6,516 nucleotides of DNA, from assembly GCA_947629215.1 (NCBI GenBank), contig CANRCU010000135.1:1-6516 (forward strand), in the 5' to 3' direction. Shown piece by piece: positions 1 to 6,263 of this stretch. A program made the position numbers and the translations under genes. The notes under the pieces were generated by a model. That model did not search any database and was not told the origin of the DNA. It saw nothing but the letters and a program-made list of their open reading frames with translations. How positions within the stretch are numbered: the first letter of the stretch is position 1; each line of letters begins with the position of its first letter. Source of the DNA: an uncultured Clostridia bacterium. GTDB lineage: Bacteria > Bacillota > Clostridia > Lachnospirales > CAG-274.

Positions 1-2363
1 TTGCGCTTTTCATACTGTTTAAAATTGCTTTCTGCGGTGCATTTTTCACATATTTTTTGCAGGAAACATTTGGCAAAAGGGACCTTTCAACAGTCGCTTT
101 CGGTCTGCTCTATGCGTTTTCTTCATATATAACAGGCTATTACTGGAATGTCATGTGGCTTGACGCGGTAGCGCTGTTTCCTATAGTTGCGCTTGGCATA
201 CGCTCGCTTGTAAAAGACGGTAAACACCTTGTATACTGTATCTCGCTTGCGCTTGTCATACTCATAAACTTCTATATAGCCTTTATTGTCTGTGTATTTT
301 CCGTGTTGTATTTTCTGGCATTTATATTCAGTAACTACACACTAAAAAAAGACAAAAAGCTGATAATGGATCGTATGGTAAAATTTGGTATAATATCATT
401 GCTTGCGGGCGGTATTTCTATGTTTCTTACAATACCGACAGTCATTGCGCTTTCGCATACGGCAACAAGCGATTCAAGTTTTCCGGGCTTTGAGATATAT
501 GAAAATATATATCAGCTCATAACCAACCACTTTGTGGGCGCTCGTCCCGTTGTACTTGCGCGAAACGAGGACTTGCCAAACGTATACAGCGGTATTGTGA
601 CCATGCTGCTTATACCCTTCTACTTCTTTAACAGAAGGATAAATACCCGTGAAAAATGCTGGTTTGGCGGTCTGCTTATATTTATGCTTGTTTGCGCCTG
701 CATCAAACCGCTGGACTACCTTATACACGGTGCGCATTTCCCGTCAAACCTGCCGCACAGATATACTTTTATTTACAGTTTTGTGCTGATAACCCTTGCT
801 TACAAGGCGTTTATAAATTTAAAAGATGTAAAATTTGACCTTATCTACAAGGCATTCATCTTTTATGCGGTCATAATTTTCTTTACGGAATATATCCTTG
901 TGCCGAATTACAGCGAGATAGACCGTGTACTCAGTGACACGGACGTGGTAATAAATGCCATTGCAGGCATAATTTATGTTGTTCTTCTCTACTATTACAG
1001 AGAGTCTAAAAAGAACGAGCAAAAGCCGATAATAATATCTCTTGTTGTGCTTATATTTATAGAGGCTCTGTTTTCAAGCTACGAAGGGCTTGACAGAACG
1101 ACAAAGCGTGAAAGCTATGTTAAGTATATAGACAGCGCAAATCAGGCAGTCGACTATATGGACGAACAGGAAGGCGGCAAATTCTATCGTACCGAATTTC
1201 GTCGTTTTACAACAATAAACGATGCAACGCTTTACCACTATAACGGTTTTTCACAGTTCAGCTCTATGGCGCCGGGCGGTATCTCAGAACTTATAGGCGA
1301 CCTCGGTATAGCTGCAACGGGTAACTCCTATCGTTATTACGATCCCTCGTCTTTGGTAGATGCCATGTTCGATATCAAATATGTTATGAACAAAGCGCAA
1401 GAGGACGGCAACGGCGGTTGGGACGGTTCCATAAACAATCCGCGTTATACTTATCTGACATCTTTCGGCAATGTCTGGATATATAAAAACGACCGTGTTC
1501 TTCCCCTTGGTTTTATGGTCGACAAAAACATAAACAACTGGAACACAAAAGATTCGATGCCGTTTGATGTTCAGAATGATTTTATAGAAAAAACTACGGG
1601 TATCACAGACAAAATGTTTACCGAGATACCTCTTACAAGTTTTGATTATACACATATGAACATTACCGATAAGCAAAGTGAAAACGTGTATAAGTACGAA
1701 CTTACCACGCCGGAACTTACCGACGATGCACACAAACCCACCGTTACGGTCAAGATCCATTCCGATGCAGACCAATATATGTATATATATGTCGATGCTG
1801 GCAATACCAAAAACGTTCATTACACCACAAGGCGTGCCGACGAGATACGCGAACTTAGCGCAGGTAAAAGTTTGTTTGATATAGGCGAGGTCGATAAAGA
1901 CGAGGATATAACCGTTACATTCGAGCTTACAAACAAGGGTGAATTTGAACGTACCTACCGTAAAGACGGTACCGTCAAAGTCTATGCTGCAAGTTATCAT
2001 GACGAAGTATTCCAAAAAGCCTATGATGTGCTTAAACAGCAGCCGTTTGAAATAACCGACTTTAAGGATACGCAGATAACGGGTACTATCAAAGCCGAAA
2101 ATGACGGTGTTATGTTCACATCCATACCGTATGTGCCGGGTTGGAGTGTGACTGTTGACGGACAACCGACCGAAAAAGTATCCATCGGCGACGACGGTCT
2201 TATCGGTGTTGACGTTACCAAAGGTACACACGAAATTGTGTTCACCTATAAACCCTCGGGATTCTTCTTGGGTATAATAATTTCCGTAATATCTGTTGTC
2301 TTGGTTGTTGTATTGACAATATTTCTTAAAAAGCAAAAACCGGCACAGCTTCGCACGGCATGA
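1..2363 (+). CDS. YfhO family membrane protein, 5' end outside window
   Basis: The frame is open from the first complete codon (position 3) to the TGA at 2361-2363, giving 786 visible residues. A TTG at 57 could be read as a start, but the 18 codons before it encode a hydrophobic segment typical of the family, so the gene clearly begins upstream; roughly 100 N-terminal residues are probably missing. The N-terminal half (to about residue 360) is polytopic, with the conserved WLDA at residues 52-55 and PHR at 251-253. A large, presumably extracytoplasmic, region follows (about 365-750). It contains the C-terminal family signature PYVPGW (709-714) and DG (719-720), and ends in one more membrane helix (about 754-775) and a basic tail. 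In the YfhO family (GT-C-like fold), characterised members in Bacillus and Listeria are needed for glycosylation of lipoteichoic acid. The substrate here is unknown, and Clostridia often carry several paralogues. The family call is firm; the role is inference. Confidence 0.93.
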   Translation, partial: ALFILFKIAFCGAFFTYFLQETFGKRDLSTVAFGLLYAFSSYITGYYWNVMWLDAVALFPIVALGIRSLVKDGKHLVYCISLALVILINFYIAFIVCVFSVLYFLAFIFSNYTLKKDKKLIMDRMVKFGIISLLAGGISMFLTIPTVIALSHTATSDSSFPGFEIYENIYQLITNHFVGARPVVLARNEDLPNVYSGIVTMLLIPFYFFNRRINTREKCWFGGLLIFMLVCACIKPLDYLIHGAHFPSNLPHRYTFIYSFVLITLAYKAFINLKDVKFDLIYKAFIFYAVIIFFTEYILVPNYSEIDRVLSDTDVVINAIAGIIYVVLLYYYRESKKNEQKPIIISLVVLIFIEALFSSYEGLDRTTKRESYVKYIDSANQAVDYMDEQEGGKFYRTEFRRFTTINDATLYHYNGFSQFSSMAPGGISELIGDLGIAATGNSYRYYDPSSLVDAMFDIKYVMNKAQEDGNGGWDGSINNPRYTYLTSFGNVWIYKNDRVLPLGFMVDKNINNWNTKDSMPFDVQNDFIEKTTGITDKMFTEIPLTSFDYTHMNITDKQSENVYKYELTTPELTDDAHKPTVTVKIHSDADQYMYIYVDAGNTKNVHYTTRRADEIRELSAGKSLFDIGEVDKDEDITVTFELTNKGEFERTYRKDGTVKVYAASYHDEVFQKAYDVLKQQPFEITDFKDTQITGTIKAENDGVMFTSIPYVPGWSVTVDGQPTEKVSIGDDGLIGVDVTKGTHEIVFTYKPSGFFLGIIISVISVVLVVVLTIFLKKQKPAQLRTA

Positions 2364-2380
2364 CATTAAATCAACCCATC

Positions 2381-2419
2381 ATTATCGGTGAGAGTTATGC
2401 TCTCACCGATAATTTTTTT
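2381..2419 (+). terminator. Strong intrinsic terminator of the YfhO-family gene
   Basis: A perfect 14-bp inverted repeat (2381-2394 pairing with 2400-2413) with a 5-nt loop (TTATG) is followed by a run of six T, 2414-2419. It starts 17 bp after the YfhO stop codon. On the opposite strand the same hairpin is not followed by a T-run, so it should terminate rightward transcription much better than leftward transcription from the recombinase gene. Confidence 0.93.
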
Positions 2420-3515
2420 ATTTCACGGTCATAAGCTCTGAAAGCAAATTAATATTTTTTTGCTTTATCTCCATAGACGGATGTACATATCTGTTCAATG
2501 TTATATTTACCGAAGAATGTCCCAATATTTCACTTAAACTTTTAATATCCACGCCCACCTCCACACACCGTGTTGCAAAAGTATGCCTTAAAATGTGAAA
2601 ATTTATATCTTCAATACCGCATTTTCTCAGCACATTTTTAAAATGGTTCTGCAAAACTCTCGGTTCGGGTATCTTGTTTTCCTTTCCGCTTATTAAATAT
2701 ACTTCTCCGCTTTTTCTTATTTTTGACAATATATCAAGCATATTGTCGGGTATAGGTATTTTTCTTACGGATGCCTGACTTTTTGGTGCAGTGACCGACA
2801 ATTTTGTTTTATGTTTGCCGTTATTTTGTTTTACCCTCTGTACGGTGCTTTCTATTGATATATATTGTTCTTCAAGATGTATGCACCGCCACTTTAAAGC
2901 GCATACTTCGCCTATCCTTATCCCCGTATACATACACAAAAGTATGGCAATATTGCTCAAAGAAATATTTTCATATAAGTAATTGTTCAATTTGAGCTGT
3001 TCACCGACTTCAAGCACGTTTACCCTTTTAGGCACAGTTTTTATATTGATACCGTTCAGGTCGGAAAGCAGCACCCCTTTGATTTTTGACGTATATCTGA
3101 ATATGCTTTTAAATACGGTCAATATTGTCAAGACCGTGGTCGGCGCAAGTTTGTGTTTACCGTCCGACAGCAGGCTGTTCAAAAAAATTTCTATTTCGGC
3201 ATTTGTAATATCCGTTATCTCTCTGTCTGCAAACATAGGATAAATGTGTTTATTAAGTATGCTTTCGTATTTGGATACACTTGATTCTTTAAGATTGCAT
3301 TTTATGCTGTTTATCCACATTTCCGCTGCATCCGAAAACAATAAGCTCTCGTTTTCCTCGCAGTCGATAATGCTGTTTATCTCCCTTATTATTTTTTGTT
3401 TGACTTCGCAATAAGTTCTTGCATATACATAGCCGTATCTCTTATTGCTTTTAATATAACGTCCCTCCCATCTGCCGTCTTTTCTTTTATAAATGTTCAT
3501 TCCTCTTTTTGGCAT
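2418..3515 (-). CDS. Tyrosine recombinase / phage-type integrase
   Basis: This 365-aa protein is a full-length site-specific tyrosine recombinase of the integrase type found on integrative elements and phages of Gram-positive bacteria. Residues 7-40 (with KRKDGRW and an aromatic/basic strand pattern) look like the AP2-like arm-site binding domain of Tn916-type integrases. Residues about 58-142 form the helical core-binding domain, and about 165-350 the catalytic domain. The catalytic set is complete: R200 (in TGIRIGE), K245 (in APKSQ), H307 and R310 (in HILRHTF), H333 (in LGHSS) and the nucleophile Y343 (in NRYVHP). The start is the ATG at 3515-3513, because AAGGAGG sits 8 nt upstream; the open frame continues 36 codons further but has no such site. 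The gene converges on the YfhO gene. No excisionase or cargo gene adjoins it. Sampled 60-bp lines (2461: 20 G+C; 2941: 16) look more AT-rich than its neighbours, in keeping with acquisition. It appears intact. Confidence 0.95.
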   Translation of the reverse strand: MPKRGMNIYKRKDGRWEGRYIKSNKRYGYVYARTYCEVKQKIIREINSIIDCEENESLLFSDAAEMWINSIKCNLKESSVSKYESILNKHIYPMFADREITDITNAEIEIFLNSLLSDGKHKLAPTTVLTILTVFKSIFRYTSKIKGVLLSDLNGINIKTVPKRVNVLEVGEQLKLNNYLYENISLSNIAILLCMYTGIRIGEVCALKWRCIHLEEQYISIESTVQRVKQNNGKHKTKLSVTAPKSQASVRKIPIPDNMLDILSKIRKSGEVYLISGKENKIPEPRVLQNHFKNVLRKCGIEDINFHILRHTFATRCVEVGVDIKSLSEILGHSSVNITLNRYVHPSMEIKQKNINLLSELMTVK

Positions 3516-3523
3516 TGTAAAGA

Positions 3524-3530
3524 CCTCCTT
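3524..3530 (-). promoter_or_regulatory. Ribosome binding site of the recombinase
   Basis: AAGGAGG on the - strand lies 8 nt before the ATG at 3515. This near-perfect Shine-Dalgarno sequence sets the start codon and rules out the longer upstream reading of the same frame. Confidence 0.88.
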
Positions 3531-3550
3531 TAACGGTTCATTCCGGTCCC

Positions 3551-3568
3551 GCATACTTTGCATACTTA
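3551..3568. repeat. Tandem 9-bp direct repeat upstream of the recombinase
   Basis: Two copies of GCATACTT occur back to back with a 9-bp period (GCATACTTT then GCATACTTA), 36-53 bp upstream of the recombinase start codon. Short direct repeats next to an integrase gene can be arm-type integrase sites or repressor sites, but nothing here shows which. The function is inference; the repeat itself is plain in the sequence. Confidence 0.6.
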
Positions 3569-3588
3569 GCAGATAAAAGCATATCTGC
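3569..3588. repeat. 7-bp inverted repeat upstream of the recombinase
   Basis: GCAGATA (3569-3575) and TATCTGC (3582-3588) form a perfect inverted repeat around the 6-nt spacer AAAGCA, directly abutting the tandem repeat at 3551-3568. It has no T-run on either side, so it is not an intrinsic terminator. It could be an operator, or a 5'-UTR hairpin if transcription begins further upstream. Confidence 0.5.
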
Positions 3589-3644
3589 CGCAAAGATGAT
3601 ATTGCTATTGACATAATAAACAAAAAAGAAAATTTTTCTTATGA

Positions 3645-3672
3645 ATTTTAGACAAAGTAAATTTTGACACAA
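3645..3672 (-). promoter_or_regulatory. Possible promoter of the recombinase
   Basis: On the - strand, TTGTGT (3672-3667) is followed after 16 bp by TAAAAT (3650-3645). The -10 element matches the sigma-A consensus at five of six positions, but the -35 matches only the TTG. It starts right where the terminator of the upstream operon ends and would give a leader of about 130 nt. The region is AT-rich, so chance matches are likely; this is a weak call. Confidence 0.25.
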
Positions 3673-3699
3673 AAAAAACGGCGCAAAATTCTGCGCCGT
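3671..3699 (-). terminator. Intrinsic terminator of the SPFH/membrane-protein operon
   Basis: Read on the - strand, an 8-bp stem (3699-3692 pairing with 3685-3678, ACGGCGCA type) with a 6-nt loop is followed by a run of T (3677-3671). It begins 14 bp after the stop codon of the four-helix membrane protein, so it ends that operon and separates it from the recombinase gene. Confidence 0.9.
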
Positions 3700-3713
3700 A
3701 TACAAGCAACTTT

Positions 3714-4415
3714 TTAAATATTTTTGGTTTCTCTGCACATTTTATTTCTTTTTTCCAAAAGTATCTCCGTTTCTTTTATCTTCTCGGAAATAATATTTAA
3801 ATCGCTTTTATTTATCATTTCCGATATTTCGTTTAATTTTTCTCTGATAGTGCCCTCCGTTTCGGCAAGGACAGGTTTTGAAACCGGGTCGCTGTATCTG
3901 AGTTTTTCGGAAAGTTTTTCCAGTTTCTTTTTTAGTTCTGCATTTGTGCAGGCATAGACAATATCACTTATATCTATACGGAAAGTATCCGTTCTTGCCC
4001 TGTCGTCATAAAGTGTTTTGTCAACTTCTTCAACAATATCCCTTACGTTGTCGGCGGCTATCATTCCTATAAGCGCAAACCCAAGCATAATAAGGCTTAT
4101 TGCCAAGGCAAGCCACATCGGCAGTTCAAATACAAAGTCTATAATAAACACCGCAAGTGCAAGCGTCAACTGACCCAAAGTATAAATATAACCCACCCTG
4201 AACACGGGAAAGCCGTATACCTTAGATTTTAAATCGGTCGTATTTTTAAATGCCATATATGTAATACCGTACCCCAATGCAATAGACAGTAACCCAAAAA
4301 TGAACATCACTACCGCCGATGCGCATCTATTGAAGGGTATTATAAAAAACAGCAGAAAGAACAGCACAAGCACTATAACATATATTGCCAGAACAGAGCT
4401 TTGTCTTTTATTCAT
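3714..4415 (-). CDS. Four-helix membrane protein with cytoplasmic helical tail
   Basis: This 233-aa protein is not recognised as a named family. It has four predicted membrane helices (about residues 7-27, 33-55, 73-95 and 100-121) arranged as two hairpins, with a charged stretch between helices 2 and 3 (DLKSK, 61-65) and the segment FPVFRVGYIY (69-78) at the entry to helix 3. Residues about 122-233 are soluble, charged and mostly helical (for example LKKKLEKLSEKLR, 161-173, and residues 196-228), and look capable of coiled-coil contacts, probably in the cytoplasm. It starts with the ATG at 4415, which overlaps the stop codon of the SPFH gene (ATGA). A GAGGTGA ribosome site lies 6 nt upstream. 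The tight coupling suggests a stoichiometric membrane partner of the SPFH protein, comparable in position to membrane genes beside ydjI in Bacillus subtilis. That role is inference from context. Confidence 0.88.
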   Translation of the reverse strand: MNKRQSSVLAIYVIVLVLFFLLFFIIPFNRCASAVVMFIFGLLSIALGYGITYMAFKNTTDLKSKVYGFPVFRVGYIYTLGQLTLALAVFIIDFVFELPMWLALAISLIMLGFALIGMIAADNVRDIVEEVDKTLYDDRARTDTFRIDISDIVYACTNAELKKKLEKLSEKLRYSDPVSKPVLAETEGTIREKLNEISEMINKSDLNIISEKIKETEILLEKRNKMCRETKNI

Positions 4416-6190
4416 TGTTCGTCACCTCTCTTACAGCCGCATTCGGGGCAAAACTTAGATCTTATGCCCTTTGTACCACAATTTTCGCAATCCCAGGTCT
4501 CATTTGGTATTTTTGTACCACATTCGGGGCAGAATTTGCTTGTTATGCCTGTTTTGCCGCAGTTGGGGCAGGTTTTCCCTATTATTTTTTCGGGACGCTT
4601 AACACCGCAGTTGGGGCAGAATTTAGAGCTTATATCCTTTGTACCACATTCGCCGCATACCCACTTATCGCTGCCGCCGTCGGCGATAGCGCCGCCAAAG
4701 CCTGCGCCAAGCCGTGACGAATTTTCCATTATAGGGTCAAGCGCCTCTTTTGTCATACCTATAACTCCGCCCATTGCGCCAAGCGTTACGCCAAGGCCTG
4801 CTATATCGCCGATACCTCCGCCGCCTGTGCCGCCTGTTATGCCGTTTTGCATAGCCTCCAGTCCGACTTGTCTTGCGGTCTCCTGCGCATAGGTATAGCC
4901 CTTTGCGCGCATTTCCTCGGCTTGTGCGTAAGCCTGCATTTTGTAAGCCTCTGCCTCCGCCTGCGCCTTTATTTTCAGCGCCTCTGCCTCGCCTTGCGCA
5001 CCTACCATTTTAAGCTGTGCCTCCGTCTGCGCCTCAAGTATTTTTCTGCCCTGAGCCGCCTCCGCCTCGGCTTTTCTTATCTCCTCTTCCCTTACTTTAA
5101 GCGTTCTGTCCGCAAACTGTTGTTTCAGCCGCCTGAAATTTGGGTCGTCATCGGGCGTTACAATAGTTGTTATATAAAATTCGGGCATTATCATTCCGTA
5201 ATCGTCAAGACTTTCGTTGATAATATCCTGCATTTTTTGAGATAACATATCCAGACAAGAGTCTATTTCAAGTATGTTTATATTTTCTTCTTTTATGACC
5301 CTTGCAAGATTTGATTTGACCTTATTCATAATAAGCGGCTTGAATTTACCTGCGGCAAAGCCCTCGCCCATTATCTCGTTCTGGCTGAACTCGCTGCCCG
5401 TGCCCGTTATTTTAAGCACAAGTTTTCGCGAATCTTTTACACGCAAATTGAAATTACCGCTTGCGCCTATCTCTATATACAGCCCCGATGCAGGGTCGAA
5501 CAGCCTTACTTTTGAATCTGTCCCCCATTTTATGCCCATATGTGTGGTCATATTTATAAAATAGACCTGAGAATGGAAAACCGTGTCCGCATTGGTAGGT
5601 ATTTTGTATATCTCGTTAACGAGCGGTATATTTTGCGTTGAAAGCGTATACCGCCCCGAACCGAACAGATCAAGCGCGCGTCCGTCTCTGAAAAACAACG
5701 CCTCCTGCGATTCATGCACAATAAGCTGAGAACCCATGTTAAAATCCTCTATGGGGTGCTTCCATACAAAAACATCATTGTCGCCCTCATATTTTATAAC
5801 GCTTGCAACGCCTTTGTTTTTGACCTTTTCTTTGGATAACTGCGCCTGCACATCGATAACGGTGTCACAAAGCGGGCAAGTATATTTTTCCGCCGCCTTG
5901 TCAGCCGTCAATTTGCAGCTACATGACGGGCAGGAAAATTCTGCCAATCTGTGCATATCGACCGCAGTGTTTATAGGCTCATGACAAACAGGGCATACCG
6001 CTTTTTCGGCTTTTGATTGGTCTATCATAACAGTATTGCCGCAATGCGCACATTCGACAGACTTCAGCTTGTCCGCCCTTACATCTATTGTATACCCGCA
6101 TACACAGTCAATTTTTTTCTTTGCAAAAATAAAATTCGATGCCTCAACATATCTGCCGCAATACGGACATTCCATTACAAATTTTGACAT
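4412..6190 (-). CDS. SPFH-domain protein with three zinc ribbons at each end (COG4260-like)
   Basis: From the ATG at 6190 this is a 592-aa soluble protein with no signal peptide. Residues 8-108 hold three zinc-ribbon-like cysteine sets (C8/C11/C29/C31, C47/C50/C66/C69, C87/C90/C105/C108). Residues about 127-360 are an SPFH (stomatin/prohibitin) domain. Residues about 361-447 form an Ala/Glu/Gln/Lys-rich long helix, and about 449-480 are glycine-rich and hydrophobic. Three C-terminal zinc ribbons follow (C512/C515/C525/C528, C541/C544/C554/C557, C568/C571/C581/C584), each with nine residues between its CxxC pairs. SPFH plus C-terminal zinc ribbon is the COG4260 arrangement, which includes YdjI of Bacillus subtilis, a protein linked to PspA and membrane stress. 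Such proteins are expected to form oligomers at the inner face of the membrane. A GTG at 6199 is in frame, but it lies inside the ribosome site of the ATG. The gene is first in a two-gene operon. The family is clear; the exact role is unknown. Confidence 0.93.
   Translation of the reverse strand: MSKFVMECPYCGRYVEASNFIFAKKKIDCVCGYTIDVRADKLKSVECAHCGNTVMIDQSKAEKAVCPVCHEPINTAVDMHRLAEFSCPSCSCKLTADKAAEKYTCPLCDTVIDVQAQLSKEKVKNKGVASVIKYEGDNDVFVWKHPIEDFNMGSQLIVHESQEALFFRDGRALDLFGSGRYTLSTQNIPLVNEIYKIPTNADTVFHSQVYFINMTTHMGIKWGTDSKVRLFDPASGLYIEIGASGNFNLRVKDSRKLVLKITGTGSEFSQNEIMGEGFAAGKFKPLIMNKVKSNLARVIKEENINILEIDSCLDMLSQKMQDIINESLDDYGMIMPEFYITTIVTPDDDPNFRRLKQQFADRTLKVREEEIRKAEAEAAQGRKILEAQTEAQLKMVGAQGEAEALKIKAQAEAEAYKMQAYAQAEEMRAKGYTYAQETARQVGLEAMQNGITGGTGGGGIGDIAGLGVTLGAMGGVIGMTKEALDPIMENSSRLGAGFGGAIADGGSDKWVCGECGTKDISSKFCPNCGVKRPEKIIGKTCPNCGKTGITSKFCPECGTKIPNETWDCENCGTKGIRSKFCPECGCKRGDEQ
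4422..4428 (-). promoter_or_regulatory. Ribosome binding site of the membrane protein, inside the SPFH gene
   Basis: GAGGTGA on the - strand ends 6 nt before the ATG at 4415 and lies within the last codons of the SPFH gene. Together with the ATGA overlap it suggests translational coupling of the two genes. Confidence 0.75.
4439..4657 (-). repeat. Three tandem zinc-ribbon repeats in the SPFH gene
   Basis: This part of the SPFH coding sequence encodes three similar units of the pattern C-x2-C-G-(7-8 residues)-SKFCP-(N/E)-CG, beginning every 27-29 residues. The DNA is visibly repeated too: + strand blocks such as GGGGCA(A/G)AA and TTTGTACCACA recur. The units look like an internal duplication that has since diverged. 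Confidence 0.8.
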
Positions 6191-6194
6191 TTTG

Positions 6195-6202
6195 CTCACC
6201 TC
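6195..6202 (-). promoter_or_regulatory. Ribosome binding site that fixes the SPFH start
   Basis: GAGGTGAG on the - strand lies 4 nt before the ATG at 6190 (6 nt counted from the GAGGTG core). The alternative in-frame GTG at 6199-6197 is part of this sequence and has no ribosome site of its own, so the ATG is the likely start. Confidence 0.75.
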
Positions 6203-6234
6203 GGTTTATTTTTATGATTTTTATTGCATTTTTA

Positions 6235-6263
6235 TATATAGCTATACATCCTATAAAAGCTAA
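6235..6263 (-). promoter_or_regulatory. Weak promoter candidate before the SPFH gene
   Basis: The 69 bp between the upstream stop codon and the SPFH ATG are very AT-rich. TTAGCT (6263-6258) and TATATA (6240-6235) on the - strand are 17 bp apart, but neither match is strong. A 6-bp inverted repeat (6256-6261 with 6267-6272) overlaps the end of the upstream gene and lacks a T-run, so a terminator there is doubtful. The SPFH operon may have its own promoter here or be transcribed together with the upstream gene. Confidence 0.2.

Noticed and set aside
57..59. TTG at 57 as the start of the YfhO-family gene
   Set aside because: The frame is open to the window edge and the preceding 18 codons encode a family-typical hydrophobic segment; no ribosome site precedes the TTG.
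1284..2366. 360-aa open frame on the - strand opposite the YfhO gene
   Set aside because: It lies wholly antisense to a well-supported gene, has no recognisable domain or ribosome site, and has the Cys/Tyr/Val-rich composition typical of a shadow frame.
3516..3623. 36-residue N-terminal extension of the recombinase
   Set aside because: The frame is open, but the ATG at 3515 has a near-perfect ribosome site and begins the typical N-terminal domain; the extension covers the repeat region.
3608..3636. TTGACA at 3608-3613 on the + strand as a promoter
   Set aside because: There is no acceptable -10 element 16-18 bp downstream, and it would drive transcription antisense into the SPFH operon.
2411..3641. 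Possible flanking direct repeat AATTTTT... at 2411 and 3631 as att sites of the recombinase
   Set aside because: The similarity is confined to low-complexity A/T runs and is interrupted; it is not distinguishable from chance in this AT-rich DNA.
3538..3738. 66-aa - strand open frame between the membrane-protein gene and the recombinase, considered as an excisionase
   Set aside because: It reads straight through the intrinsic terminator at 3671-3699, overlaps the end of the membrane-protein gene, and shows no helix-turn-helix or basic xis-like composition.
4401..4892. 163-aa open frame on the + strand, repeats of PHSGQN / PQLGQ type
   Set aside because: The repeats come from the antisense of the zinc-ribbon units of the SPFH gene; it is a shadow frame with no ribosome site.
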